64,000 nt of DNA from JAWKUK01 sp041398605 (GTDB lineage: Bacteria; Planctomycetota; UBA1135; GCA-002686595), in NCBI GenBank assembly GCA_041398605.1, contig JAWKUK010000007.1, positions 297,625 through 361,624 of the forward strand, in the 5' to 3' direction. Shown here in pieces: positions 53,934-62,066 of this stretch; position 1 is the first letter of the stretch, and the number at the start of each line of letters is the position of its first letter. Made by a program: the position numbers and the translations under genes. Below the pieces are notes generated by a model. The model was given only the letters and a program-made list of their open reading frames with translations. It did not search any database and was not told the origin of the DNA.

Positions 53934-56486
53934 TTAGGGGTCAAGTCGGACACCGTGCCGCTCGAGGAGGTCGCGACACTCATCCAAGGAGAGCACCTCG
54001 CGGCGCCGCGCGCGGGTGCGCGTCGCGAGCGCGGCCCAAGCGGCCTGCAAGCGGCGCTCCGCTGAGACCACGCGCTCGGTCTCGGCGACGGCCTGGAGCG
54101 CGGCGATCTGCAGCAAGATCCCAGGCGGCGCATCGATGGAGAGGTCCTGCGCTTGACCCTCCGGGACGGCCAGGAAGACGGCGAGCGCGTGCGTCAATGC
54201 CTGCAAGGAGCGACTGGTGCTCCGAAGGGCGCCGTGCAAAGCGTCCCGGCAGAGCGTACGTGCGTGCGCCTCGTGCCCGGTGCGCCACGCGATGACCGTC
54301 TGACCCAGGAGCACGTTGGGCGAGACCAGCGCGTCGTCGATCTCGCGCGCGAGCTCGACGAGGTCATCGTCGACCGCGAGCGGTTCACAGAGCGCATAGC
54401 GAGCGCAGGTCGCGGTGTAGACGGCCCGTGTCGCGACAAACAGCTCCGCGCGGCCCTGCGTGAGCTGCTCTGCTTCGAGCGCGCACTCGAGCGCGAGTTC
54501 AGGTTGGTCGTCGTTCAAGGCGGCCTGGGCCGCCGAGACGAGCGCCGCGGCGCGCTGGCCCCCGACGTGGGACCGCGCAGCCGCCATATGCGCCTCGCAC
54601 GCGGCGCGAAAGTCCCCCATGACATAAGCGTTCCAACCCAGCCAGCTCGCGACCGCAGGCACAGGCCGCCCCGTCGTAGCGGCCCACGCGCGTGCCTGCG
54701 CAAGCGCAGCCTCCGCAGGGCCCGGCCCCGTCGCGCGGGCGATCATCAGGGCGATCGCGTGACGACACCAAGTCAGCCGGAACGATCCACCCAGCAACGC
54801 CGGTCGCGCAGACACCTCGTCCAGGAGCTCCGAGGCACGCGTCCGGGAACCCTGAAGGCCAGCGATGCCCGCCTGCGCGAGCAGACCGACCGCGTGCGAC
54901 ACCTCCGTATCGACCGCTTCACGATCGATGGCGTGCAAGAGGTCCTCGAGCGCCGGCCGATTGGAGCTCGCCACGGCGGCACGCAGCCAAGTCTTGAGCA
55001 AGTCGTCACTGCTGGAATCGCCGCCCGCGCCGCTCGCCGCGCGAGCCACCTCGTCGTCGACAGCCAACACGAAGAGGTTCGGGGCCTCGGACAGCACGCG
55101 CGAGGGGTCACCGCCCTCGAGTTCGCGCTCGAGCTCGGAGGCCCACGCGCGCAGCGGCTCGCGGGCGGGTCCGTCGTCGTGGGACACATGGGGCTCCGCC
55201 GGTCGCGCGCCGGCGCCAGCCATGAACGCACCCAGCGGATCGAGCCGCTGCATCTCGAGCGCTCGCTGGCGCAGCTGCAAGCGCTGCACGTCGTGCGCCG
55301 CGATCGTCAGTCGATCGCCCTTCAGTCGCCCGATGCCCGCGCGCAGCCAAGCGCGCATGGCGGCCCGCGCTCGCGCGACGTTGCCGTTCGACTCGATGAA
55401 CAGCGCGCGCGCGGCGGTGCTGCGATCGCGCACGATGCGCTCGCGCGCTTCAATCAACGGCGCAAACGCGGCGTCATCCTCTACGCGTTCGCCCGTCAGA
55501 CCGCAGCGCGCGAAGAGCCGCGCGACGTCGTCCTCGGGGGTCGATCGGGCCCCGAGGAGCGCATGCAGCGCGCGCTCGGCGTCCTTGAGGCGCGTCGCGA
55601 GATCGGGGTCGAGGAGCGCAGCGATCCATTCGGCGACCTCGGAGGGCGCGCGGCCCTCGAGCCGCGCGATCACGGCCGACGGCGCGAGCGCCGCCTGGTC
55701 GGCGCCGTCGTCCCCGCGCAGCGGCTGGCCCGCGAGGGCCTCGAACAACATCACACCGAGCGCAAAGAGGTCCCCGGACGGGTCCGCGGGCGCGCCCGCG
55801 AGCACCTCCGGCGGCTGATAGCGCGGCGTCCCGCCGGTGGCTTCGTCGGACCGCAGCGCCGCGCCGCCTGCGACCCCAAGGTCCAGGAGTACAGGCAACC
55901 CATCCGCGTCGATGAGGACGTTCGACGGCTTCAGGTCGCGGTGCACGAGGCCAGCGCCATGCACCCGCTGGAGCGTCTCGAGCAAGACCAACGCCGCGCG
56001 CTCGAGCGCGGACCACCGGGCACCCTGGCGCGGCCCAGGAAAGGGTCGGCCTGCGACCCAATCCATGGCGATGACCGGAGTGCGGACGTAGGTCCCGGCG
56101 TCGATCACACCGACGAGGCCAGGGATGTGCAGCAAGCGCAGCGCCGCGACCTCGCGGCGCAACGCCCGCACCGCCGCGCGCGTGACGGTCCCTGGCGAGA
56201 GCGTGGGCGCGCCGCCGTTGCCCGTGGCAGCGAGCGTAGGCGCGGGCTCAGCGGCGGCCCCATCGACGACGCCCAAGCGGCTCGGGAGCGCGACCGCAGC
56301 GGTGGCGAACTTCAACGCGACCGAGCCGCCGGTCGAGGGATCGAACGCGCGCCACACAACACCCTGCGCGCCCTCCCCGACGCACTCGATGAGCCGGAAC
56401 CGCGACAACACCACATCGCCGGCGCACGGCTCCCCGGGCGGGATCAGAAAGCGCGGCGGGGGCGCGATGTGCGATGCGGGTTCCAA
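53934..56486 (-). CDS. Ser/Thr protein kinase with C-terminal helical-repeat region
   Basis: 850 residues, apparently from a TTG at 56486 with no good Shine-Dalgarno, so the start is uncertain. The kinase domain (residues ~28-330) has a Gly loop VGEGAQGVVWRAF, the lysine in SVALKF, catalytic HRDLKPSNVLID, DLG in place of DFG (PVLLDLGVAGG), GGTPRYQPPEVL and GDLFALGVMLFEAL. Catalytic Lys and both Asp are kept, so activity is likely. About 40 residues of Ala/Pro/Gly-rich sequence are inserted between the lysine and helix C. Residues ~340-850 are alpha-helical, TPR-like (RALFIESNGNVARARAAMR, AACEAHMAAARSH). No transmembrane segment. The ECF sigma factor gene upstream (56682-57419) is in the same direction, repeating the sigma-kinase pairing at 8268-12772. 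Confidence 0.88.
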   Translation of the reverse strand: MEPASHIAPPPRFLIPPGEPCAGDVVLSRFRLIECVGEGAQGVVWRAFDPSTGGSVALKFATAAVALPSRLGVVDGAAAEPAPTLAATGNGGAPTLSPGTVTRAAVRALRREVAALRLLHIPGLVGVIDAGTYVRTPVIAMDWVAGRPFPGPRQGARWSALERAALVLLETLQRVHGAGLVHRDLKPSNVLIDADGLPVLLDLGVAGGAALRSDEATGGTPRYQPPEVLAGAPADPSGDLFALGVMLFEALAGQPLRGDDGADQAALAPSAVIARLEGRAPSEVAEWIAALLDPDLATRLKDAERALHALLGARSTPEDDVARLFARCGLTGERVEDDAAFAPLIEARERIVRDRSTAARALFIESNGNVARARAAMRAWLRAGIGRLKGDRLTIAAHDVQRLQLRQRALEMQRLDPLGAFMAGAGARPAEPHVSHDDGPAREPLRAWASELERELEGGDPSRVLSEAPNLFVLAVDDEVARAASGAGGDSSSDDLLKTWLRAAVASSNRPALEDLLHAIDREAVDTEVSHAVGLLAQAGIAGLQGSRTRASELLDEVSARPALLGGSFRLTWCRHAIALMIARATGPGPAEAALAQARAWAATTGRPVPAVASWLGWNAYVMGDFRAACEAHMAAARSHVGGQRAAALVSAAQAALNDDQPELALECALEAEQLTQGRAELFVATRAVYTATCARYALCEPLAVDDDLVELAREIDDALVSPNVLLGQTVIAWRTGHEAHARTLCRDALHGALRSTSRSLQALTHALAVFLAVPEGQAQDLSIDAPPGILLQIAALQAVAETERVVSAERRLQAAWAALATRTRARRREVLSLDECRDLLERHGVRLDP

Positions 56487-56681
56487 ACGTCGCGGTCGGA
56501 CCGGGGGTGTGGGCCGTGGGCCGCGCGCAGGGTGCGAGCGCTACCCAATCGAGAAACGAGGACCGCTGCGCCAATGCGACATCGAATCCATTATTTCCCG
56601 GAAAGGCGCCGCTATGGGTCCACCGGCGAGGGGCACCAGCCAGGGCGAGCAGCGGGAGGAGCTCGAGCTGCCTCGGCGGGG

Positions 56682-57419
56682 TCAGGCGTCGGTGGGCAGA
56701 CTGGCGCGCTCGGAGAGCCCGCGGTACAGCAGGGACCGCGCGCGCTCGAAGCGCCGCTCGACGGTCCGGCGCGTCACGCCGAGCAGCGCCGCCGTCTCAT
56801 TGACCGTGAGACCGAGAAAGAAGCGGAGCTCGACGATCTTCACCAGCGCTGGCTCCGTCTTGCCGAGCTCCTCGAGCGCTTCGTCGAGCCCGACGAGGTC
56901 CTCCGCACGCTCTTGGTACTGCGCATGGGCCTCGTCGAGGTCGATCCGGCTGCCGGGCGGCTCCCGCCGCAGCGTCCTTCGTCTGCGCTCATGGTCGACC
57001 ACGACCGAACGCATCGCGCGCGCCAGGGAGCCGATGAAGTGACGCCGATCTTGCCAGGCTTCGGGCGCCATTTTGCCGTTGGCGAGCCGCAGCCAGGCTT
57101 CTCCCACGAGCGCGGTCGGCTGGAGCGTGTGCCCATTCTGATGTCCCAGCAGGCGCTGCGCATAGCGCCGCAGCTGCTCGAAGGAGCGCCCATAGAGCTG
57201 CTCGCGGGCGTCCGCTTCCCCCGCGCGCATGCGCGCGAGCAACTGCGTGAGGTCCTCGCGCTCAGGTTCTGGATCCTTCTGCCTCCGCTGGCGATGCTCG
57301 GTCCCCGGCTGGCCATGCTCGGTCCCCGGCTGGCCATGCTCGGTCCCCGGCTGGCCATGCTCGGTCCCCGGCTGGCCATGCTGGGGCCCCGGCTGGCCAT
57401 GCTCGGGAGGGGCATCCAT
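56682..57419 (-). CDS. ECF sigma factor (SigX6/TIGR02999-like) with repeat-rich N-terminus
   Basis: 245 residues. After a ~45-residue tail made of repeated EHGQPGT units, the sigma domains match the planctomycete ECF group: LTQLLARMRAGEADAREQLY, LRRYAQRLLGHQNGHTLQPT, ALVGEAWLRLANGK, FIGSLARAMRSVVVDHERRR, VELRFFLGLTVNETAALLG and VTRRTVERRFERARSLLYRG. The N-terminal units come from a 21-bp tandem repeat (57290-57407), so tail length could change by replication slippage. Upstream of the Ser/Thr kinase gene by 195 bases, same strand. Confidence 0.92.
   Translation of the reverse strand: MDAPPEHGQPGPQHGQPGTEHGQPGTEHGQPGTEHGQPGTEHRQRRQKDPEPEREDLTQLLARMRAGEADAREQLYGRSFEQLRRYAQRLLGHQNGHTLQPTALVGEAWLRLANGKMAPEAWQDRRHFIGSLARAMRSVVVDHERRRRTLRREPPGSRIDLDEAHAQYQERAEDLVGLDEALEELGKTEPALVKIVELRFFLGLTVNETAALLGVTRRTVERRFERARSLLYRGLSERASLPTDA
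57290..57407 (-). repeat. 21-bp tandem repeat in the sigma-factor gene
   Basis: Units at 57290-57310, 57311-57331, 57332-57352, 57353-57373, 57374-57394 and a partial at 57395-57407 (consensus starts GGCCATGCTCGG and ends TCCCCGGCT on the plus strand). Three central copies are identical. Each codes for HGQPGTE. Confidence 0.95.
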
Positions 57420-57475
57420 GGCCTGAGGATGGCCGAGAGGTTTCGAATCCGCAAGTCAGGCCGAAAACAAGACGT

Positions 57476-58873
57476 TTACACGGGGTTCACCCCGAGCCCG
57501 TGAGCGAGGGCGGACGCGAGGTCCGGGTACGCAAACTGGAACCCCGTCCCGAGGAGGCGCGCAGGTTGGACGCGCGCGCTCGCGAGCAGCATCTCGTCGG
57601 CTTGGGCCCGCCCGAGCAGCGCGCGGAGCGCAAAGCGCGGCACCGGCAAGATCGCGGGGCGGCGCAGGGCGGCGCCCAGCGCGCGCGCGAAGTCGCGCTG
57701 GCGCAGCTCGCCGGGCGCGACCAAGTTCACCGGACCGGCGAGCGCCGGCGTCGCGAGCGCATGGACCAACGCGCCGAGCACGTCGTCGAGGGCGACCCAG
57801 GGGAACCACATCCGGCCGTCGCCCAGCGGCCCGCCGAGCCCCATGCGGAACGCAGGCAACATCACGCGCAGTGCGCCGCCCGCGGGGTCGAGCACGACGC
57901 CGAGGCGTAGCTGCACGACGCGCGCGAAGGCCTGGGCCTCCGAGGTCATCAGCTCCCACGCGCGGCACGTGCTCGCGAGGAACCCGGTCCCGGGCGCAGC
58001 GCCTTCGTCGAGGGGTTCATCACCGCGCGAGCCGTAGAAGCCGATCGCAGACGCGGCGAGGAAGACGCCAGGCGGACGCTCGAGCCGCGCGAGCGCCGCG
58101 ACGAGCGCGCGCGAGCCCTCGACCCGGCTGCGCGCGATCCGGTCGCGCTTGGCGTCCGTCCAGCGCAGGCCCGCGACGGGTTCACCGGCCAAGTGGATCA
58201 CGGCGTCGAGCCCCTCGAGCGGCGCGAGGTCTCCGACGCCGCCCCTCGGGTCCCAGCGCACCTCGCGCGCGTCCCGCGGCGCGCGGCGCACAAGCCGCAG
58301 GACCTCGTGGCCGCCCGTTTCGAGCAGGGCGACGAGCCGCGAGCCGACGAACCCCGAGGCGCCGGTCACAGCGACACGCTGCTTCGACAAGCCGTAGCGC
58401 GCGTGCAGCGCGAGGTCGTGCCGCGTGACGCGGTGCCTCCAGGCGAAGGTCCGCGCGAGCTGTCGGTCGACGATCCAGGGCGCGAACCGAGCGCCGAGCC
58501 GGCCGAGCGGCGCGCGCCATTCGATCTCATCGACGAGCCGCGATGTCCCCGGCGCGTCCCCCGCCTCGAGGCGATGGGTGTGCCGCCAGAGCGCGAACGG
58601 CCCCGATTCCTGCTCGTCGACGAACAGGTGACGCGCGCGATCAAGCTCTGTGATGCGCGCGACCCAGCGCAGGGAGAGGGGCCCCTGCCGGAGCCGCAGG
58701 ACGCCGCGCGCCCCGACCTCGAGGGCAGGCTCTTCCTCAACGACGACACGTTCGAAGCCCGGGACGAGCCGCCGCAGCGCCCCCGGCTGAAGGTGCCAGG
58801 CGAACGCCACCTCGGGCGTCACGGGCAGCTCGACGGCGCTCCGGAACACGCGTGCGGAGTGTGTCGATGCCAT
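57476..58873 (-). CDS. TIGR01777 family sugar-nucleotide-type epimerase with SRPBCC domain
   Basis: 465 residues from the ATG at 58873. Residues 1-~155 form a ligand-binding SRPBCC/START-like domain (FRSAVELPVTPEVAFAWHL, GPFALWRHTHRLEAG, VDEIEWRAPLG). Residues ~165-465 are a short-chain dehydrogenase/NAD-dependent epimerase of the TIGR01777 (SDR39U1/YfcH) type: Rossmann motif VAVTGASGFVGSRLV, GLDAVIHLAGEPVAG, AASAIGFYGSRGDEPLDE, QLRLGVVLDPAGGAL and WFPWVALDDVLGALVHAL. The two-domain form is known in this family. The true substrate of these enzymes is unknown. It diverges from the dehydrogenase-like gene at 58966 with a 92-base gap. Confidence 0.93.
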   Translation of the reverse strand: MASTHSARVFRSAVELPVTPEVAFAWHLQPGALRRLVPGFERVVVEEEPALEVGARGVLRLRQGPLSLRWVARITELDRARHLFVDEQESGPFALWRHTHRLEAGDAPGTSRLVDEIEWRAPLGRLGARFAPWIVDRQLARTFAWRHRVTRHDLALHARYGLSKQRVAVTGASGFVGSRLVALLETGGHEVLRLVRRAPRDAREVRWDPRGGVGDLAPLEGLDAVIHLAGEPVAGLRWTDAKRDRIARSRVEGSRALVAALARLERPPGVFLAASAIGFYGSRGDEPLDEGAAPGTGFLASTCRAWELMTSEAQAFARVVQLRLGVVLDPAGGALRVMLPAFRMGLGGPLGDGRMWFPWVALDDVLGALVHALATPALAGPVNLVAPGELRQRDFARALGAALRRPAILPVPRFALRALLGRAQADEMLLASARVQPARLLGTGFQFAYPDLASALAHGLGVNPV

Positions 58874-58965
58874 GGCGATTGAGTTTCGCACGGGAGCGCG
58901 CCAGAGTTGCGGAGTTCCTCCCGCGATCCGTCCGATATCCTGCGGCCTCACGATCTGGAAGCGGC

Positions 58966-60621
58966 ATGCGCAGCGCCATCACCACGACCCCGAGCGGCCC
59001 GACGCGCGTAGGAAGCCGCGCAGGAGGCCGAGTAAGACGCCGTGTCGCAGACGCTGGGATCCCCCTGCGCCCCAGCGCGCTGCTCGCGGCGTGGGCGAGC
59101 CTCACGGCGCCCGTCGTGGCCCAATCGCTGGCGCTCGAACTCGTCGTCGATGGGCTCAGCCAGCCCGTGCACTTGACGTCGCCGCCCGGTGATGCGCGGC
59201 TCTTCGTGTGCGAGAACGGGGGCCTCGTCAAGGTCGTCGAGCACGGGGTGACGCGGGCCACGCCGTTCCTCGATCTGCGGGCAGAGGTGCACCCGAACGA
59301 AGGGCTCGCGAGCCTCGTGTTCCACCCTCGCTTTCCCGCCGAGCCCTACGCGTTCGTGTCGTACTTGGATCAACAGGTCCGCGGGCGGCTCGTGCGCTAC
59401 ACCCTCTCGAGCGACCCCAATCGCCTCGACGCGGCCAGCGCCGTCGATGTCCTGCCGCCCGAGCCCGAGCCGTCGGCGCTGCACAACTTCGGCGCCGTGA
59501 CGTTCGGGCCAGACGGGCGGCTGTACCTCGCAACAGGGGACGGGAACTTGCCAAATGACAACGCGCCGGATCACGCGCGCGACCTAGGCTCGATCCTCGG
59601 CAAGGTGCTGCGCCTCGACATCGACGCGCCGCCGCCCCACATCCCCCCCGACAATCCGTTCGTGGGGCTCCCGGGCGCGCGCGGGGAGGTCCTGTGCTTC
59701 GGCCTGCGCAACCCGTGGCGCATGTCCTTCGACCGCGCGACCGGCGACCTCTGGATCGGCGACGTCGGGCGCGCGGACCGCGAAGAGGTCGACGTCGTGA
59801 GCTTCGCCGCGGCCTTCGGCGCGGACTTCGGCTGGCGCTGCCGCGAGGGCACGCACTGCACGACCTATGCGCCGTGCGCGACCGGGTGCGCCCCGACAGG
59901 CCGCATCGATCCGCTCGTTGAATATCCCCATACAGACGGCCGCTGCGCCGTCATCGGGGGCCACGTCTACCGCGGCGCCGCGATCCCCTGGCTCACCGGC
60001 CGCTATGTCTACGGCGACTTCTGCACGGGCGAGGTGCGGACGCTCCTTCACAGAACGAACGAAGCGCTGGAACACGCAGCCTTCCTGCCCCGGACGGCAC
60101 ATTGGCAGCGCCCGGTGCTGCTCGCGTCGTTCGGCGAGGACACGTTCGGCGAGCTCTACCTGCTCGACCTCGGCGCCTCGCGCGTGTTCCGCCTCGTCGA
60201 CGGCTGCGGCGCGACCCAGGTCACCTGCGCGTCCACTTCGAACTCGACCGGGCGCCCTGCAGCGCTCGTCGCGCGCGGCAGCTTCAACGTCGGCGACGAC
60301 GCGCTGACCCTCTTTGCGCACCCGGTCCCCGCTGGCTCGGTCGGCTACTTCCTCACGTCGCGGACGGAGGTCTTCGTGCCCCACTTCGGCGGCTCATTGG
60401 GGAACCTCTGCGTCGGGCCGACGATCCTGCGCTTCTCCGCGGCGCCGCAGGTCGCAGGCGCGAGCGGTGAGGTCACCTTCGAGCTGCCGCTCACCGACTT
60501 CGGCGGCGGTGTCGTCCCACAGCCGGGTGACACGTGGCACTTCCAGTACTGGTTCCGCGACTTCGCCCCTGGGCCGACCTCGAACACGTCGCACGCGCTC
60601 CGAATCGAGCTCTGTCCGTGA
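58966..60621 (+). CDS. Secreted PQQ-dependent sugar dehydrogenase-like protein
   Basis: 551 residues from the ATG at 58966 (GGAAG 4 bases upstream). A long Arg-rich n-region precedes a signal peptide (SALLAAWASLTAPVVAQ). Residues ~60-400 are a soluble glucose/sorbosone dehydrogenase (GSDH) propeller: VDGLSQPVHLTSPPGDARLF split as GLSQPVHLTSPPGDARLF, GLASLVFHPRFP, TFGPDGRLYLATGDG, GSILGKVLRLDID, CFGLRNPWRMSFDRATGDLW, GDVGRADREEVDVV, FGWRCREG and VYRGAAIPWLTGRYVYGDFC. The C-terminal ~140 residues (ARGSFNVGDDALTLFAHPV, GSLGNLCVGPTILRF, DTWHFQYWFRDF) form a beta domain I associate with secreted proteins of deep planctomycete lineages. The enzyme would oxidise aldoses in the periplasm; cofactor binding is not proven. 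Confidence 0.88.
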   Translation: MRSAITTTPSGPTRVGSRAGGRVRRRVADAGIPLRPSALLAAWASLTAPVVAQSLALELVVDGLSQPVHLTSPPGDARLFVCENGGLVKVVEHGVTRATPFLDLRAEVHPNEGLASLVFHPRFPAEPYAFVSYLDQQVRGRLVRYTLSSDPNRLDAASAVDVLPPEPEPSALHNFGAVTFGPDGRLYLATGDGNLPNDNAPDHARDLGSILGKVLRLDIDAPPPHIPPDNPFVGLPGARGEVLCFGLRNPWRMSFDRATGDLWIGDVGRADREEVDVVSFAAAFGADFGWRCREGTHCTTYAPCATGCAPTGRIDPLVEYPHTDGRCAVIGGHVYRGAAIPWLTGRYVYGDFCTGEVRTLLHRTNEALEHAAFLPRTAHWQRPVLLASFGEDTFGELYLLDLGASRVFRLVDGCGATQVTCASTSNSTGRPAALVARGSFNVGDDALTLFAHPVPAGSVGYFLTSRTEVFVPHFGGSLGNLCVGPTILRFSAAPQVAGASGEVTFELPLTDFGGGVVPQPGDTWHFQYWFRDFAPGPTSNTSHALRIELCP

Positions 60622-61988
60622 GCGATCGGTGCCCCGCGCGCGCTGCAAGGTGGGCGGCGATCACCGCGTTTGGGCTCGCGCTCGCGGCGCGCGCGCCGTT
60701 CGCGCTCGGGCCTGGCTTCGGCGCCGACCCCGACAGTTGGCTCCTGGCCGAGAGCGCGCGCGACATCGCTGAGAGGGGCCATTGGGTCCCTTCGCGACCG
60801 CCGGGGTATCCGCTCGTCGAGTTCGGCCTCGCGCCGCTGATTCGATACGGGCCGACCGCGACCAACCTCGCGAGCGCGTCTTGGACCGCGCTCGCTGCCG
60901 CGCTCGGCGCCGCCTGGCTCGCGCGCCGCGGCGTGCGCCACGCTTGGGCCCTGCCTACGGCAGCCGCCGCCCTGCCCGCGCTCGCGTTGCCCGCGGCGAG
61001 CACCCTGGACCACGGCTGGGCGCTCGCGCTCCTGATCGGCGCCGTCGCCGCGCTCGACGGCTCCCCTCACAGTGCCCGACGCACACCTGCGGGCCGGCCG
61101 CGACGCGCGCACCTGGTGAGCGGCTTCTTGTTCGGGCTCGCCTGCGCAGCGCGGCCACCGGTCGCGATCGCGGCGCCTGCGCTCCTCTGGCAGTGCCGAC
61201 GCGCTGGCGCCAAACACGGCGTCGTGGCCTTCGCGATGGGCAGCCTGCCAGGCGCGCTCTGTGTCGCCGCAGCCGTCGCGCGCTGCACGTACTGGCCCAA
61301 GCCGCTGACGGGCGCCGGCGACTGGCTGGGTCTGCGACACGTCGTGCAGGTCGCCGGACCAGGCGCGTTCGGAGCCGTCGGGTTGATCACCGTGGCGCTC
61401 CTCGTCGTAACCGCCGACTTCGCCCTCGGCGGTCGTGCGGGTCGAGGGCGTGACGCGCTGAACGCAGCCGACGCAGCGCCTCCGCCGCTGACCTTCGCCC
61501 CCGCGGGCGGGATCGCGGCGCTCTCCCTCGCCGAGTTCGTCGCTTTCCCATTGGAGCCGAACTACCTCGGCCCGACGCTGTTCTTCGCGGCGCTATGGCT
61601 CGCGCCGCGCGTGCGCCCGCGCCTGGCGCTCGCGGCGACGCTGGCCCTCCACCTCGGCGGGCTCGTGTCGTTCGACACGCGCGGCCCGTGCGCTGGGCCG
61701 TGGCGCAAAGACCGCTGGGCGCGCCGGACCCAGGTCGAGCAGATCGACGAGGCCGTCCGCGCGCTGGCTGCGTTCGCCGACGACCGCGCCGACCGCGCCG
61801 ACCGCGCCGTCCACGTCATCTCCGGCACGAGTACGGCCGCGCTCCGCTATTCGGCGCGCGGCCTCAGGGTGACATGGCACGCGACCCTCTCAGAGGCGGA
61901 GCGGTCGACCTTGCGCGCGCGCGGTGAAGAGGTCCTGTGGCTCGCCGACCTGCGGGCCGCGCCCGCGACCGGCAGGCCGACGCAGTGA
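60618..61988 (+). CDS. Multi-spanning membrane protein, GT39/PMT-like
   Basis: 456 residues from a GTG overlapping the preceding stop (GTGA); the open frame before it is a shadow of the dehydrogenase gene. After the first helix (AAITAFGLALAARAPFAL) the loop GPGFGADPDSWLLAESARDI and the motif RPPGYPLVEFGLAPL match the luminal first loop of polyprenol-phosphate sugar transferases (GT39/PMT, ArnT). Some eight further hydrophobic segments follow. The C-terminal soluble part holds a triple DRA unit from a 9-bp repeat (61782-61808). Probably transfers a sugar on the outer side of the membrane; acceptor unknown. Coupled translation with the sugar-dehydrogenase-like gene is notable. Confidence 0.78.
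   Translation: MSDRCPARAARWAAITAFGLALAARAPFALGPGFGADPDSWLLAESARDIAERGHWVPSRPPGYPLVEFGLAPLIRYGPTATNLASASWTALAAALGAAWLARRGVRHAWALPTAAAALPALALPAASTLDHGWALALLIGAVAALDGSPHSARRTPAGRPRRAHLVSGFLFGLACAARPPVAIAAPALLWQCRRAGAKHGVVAFAMGSLPGALCVAAAVARCTYWPKPLTGAGDWLGLRHVVQVAGPGAFGAVGLITVALLVVTADFALGGRAGRGRDALNAADAAPPPLTFAPAGGIAALSLAEFVAFPLEPNYLGPTLFFAALWLAPRVRPRLALAATLALHLGGLVSFDTRGPCAGPWRKDRWARRTQVEQIDEAVRALAAFADDRADRADRAVHVISGTSTAALRYSARGLRVTWHATLSEAERSTLRARGEEVLWLADLRAAPATGRPTQ
61782..61808 (+). repeat. 9-bp repeat, three copies, in the GT39-like gene
   Basis: GACCGCGCC three times without change, coding for Asp-Arg-Ala units in the soluble C-terminal part of the protein. Confidence 0.9.
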
Positions 61989-62020
61989 CCGCTCGCGGGC
62001 GCGCACGGGGCGCGAGTCAG

Positions 62021-62066
62021 CCTCGCCCCGGATCATCCTCGCCCCGGATCAGCCTCGCCCCATCAG
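62021..62066. repeat. 16-bp tandem repeat between convergent genes
   Basis: CCTCGCCCCGGATCAT (62021-62036), CCTCGCCCCGGATCAG (62037-62052) and a shortened third copy (62053-62066). It fills the 74-base gap between the GT39-like gene and the convergent gene and reaches the stop of the latter. Confidence 0.9.
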
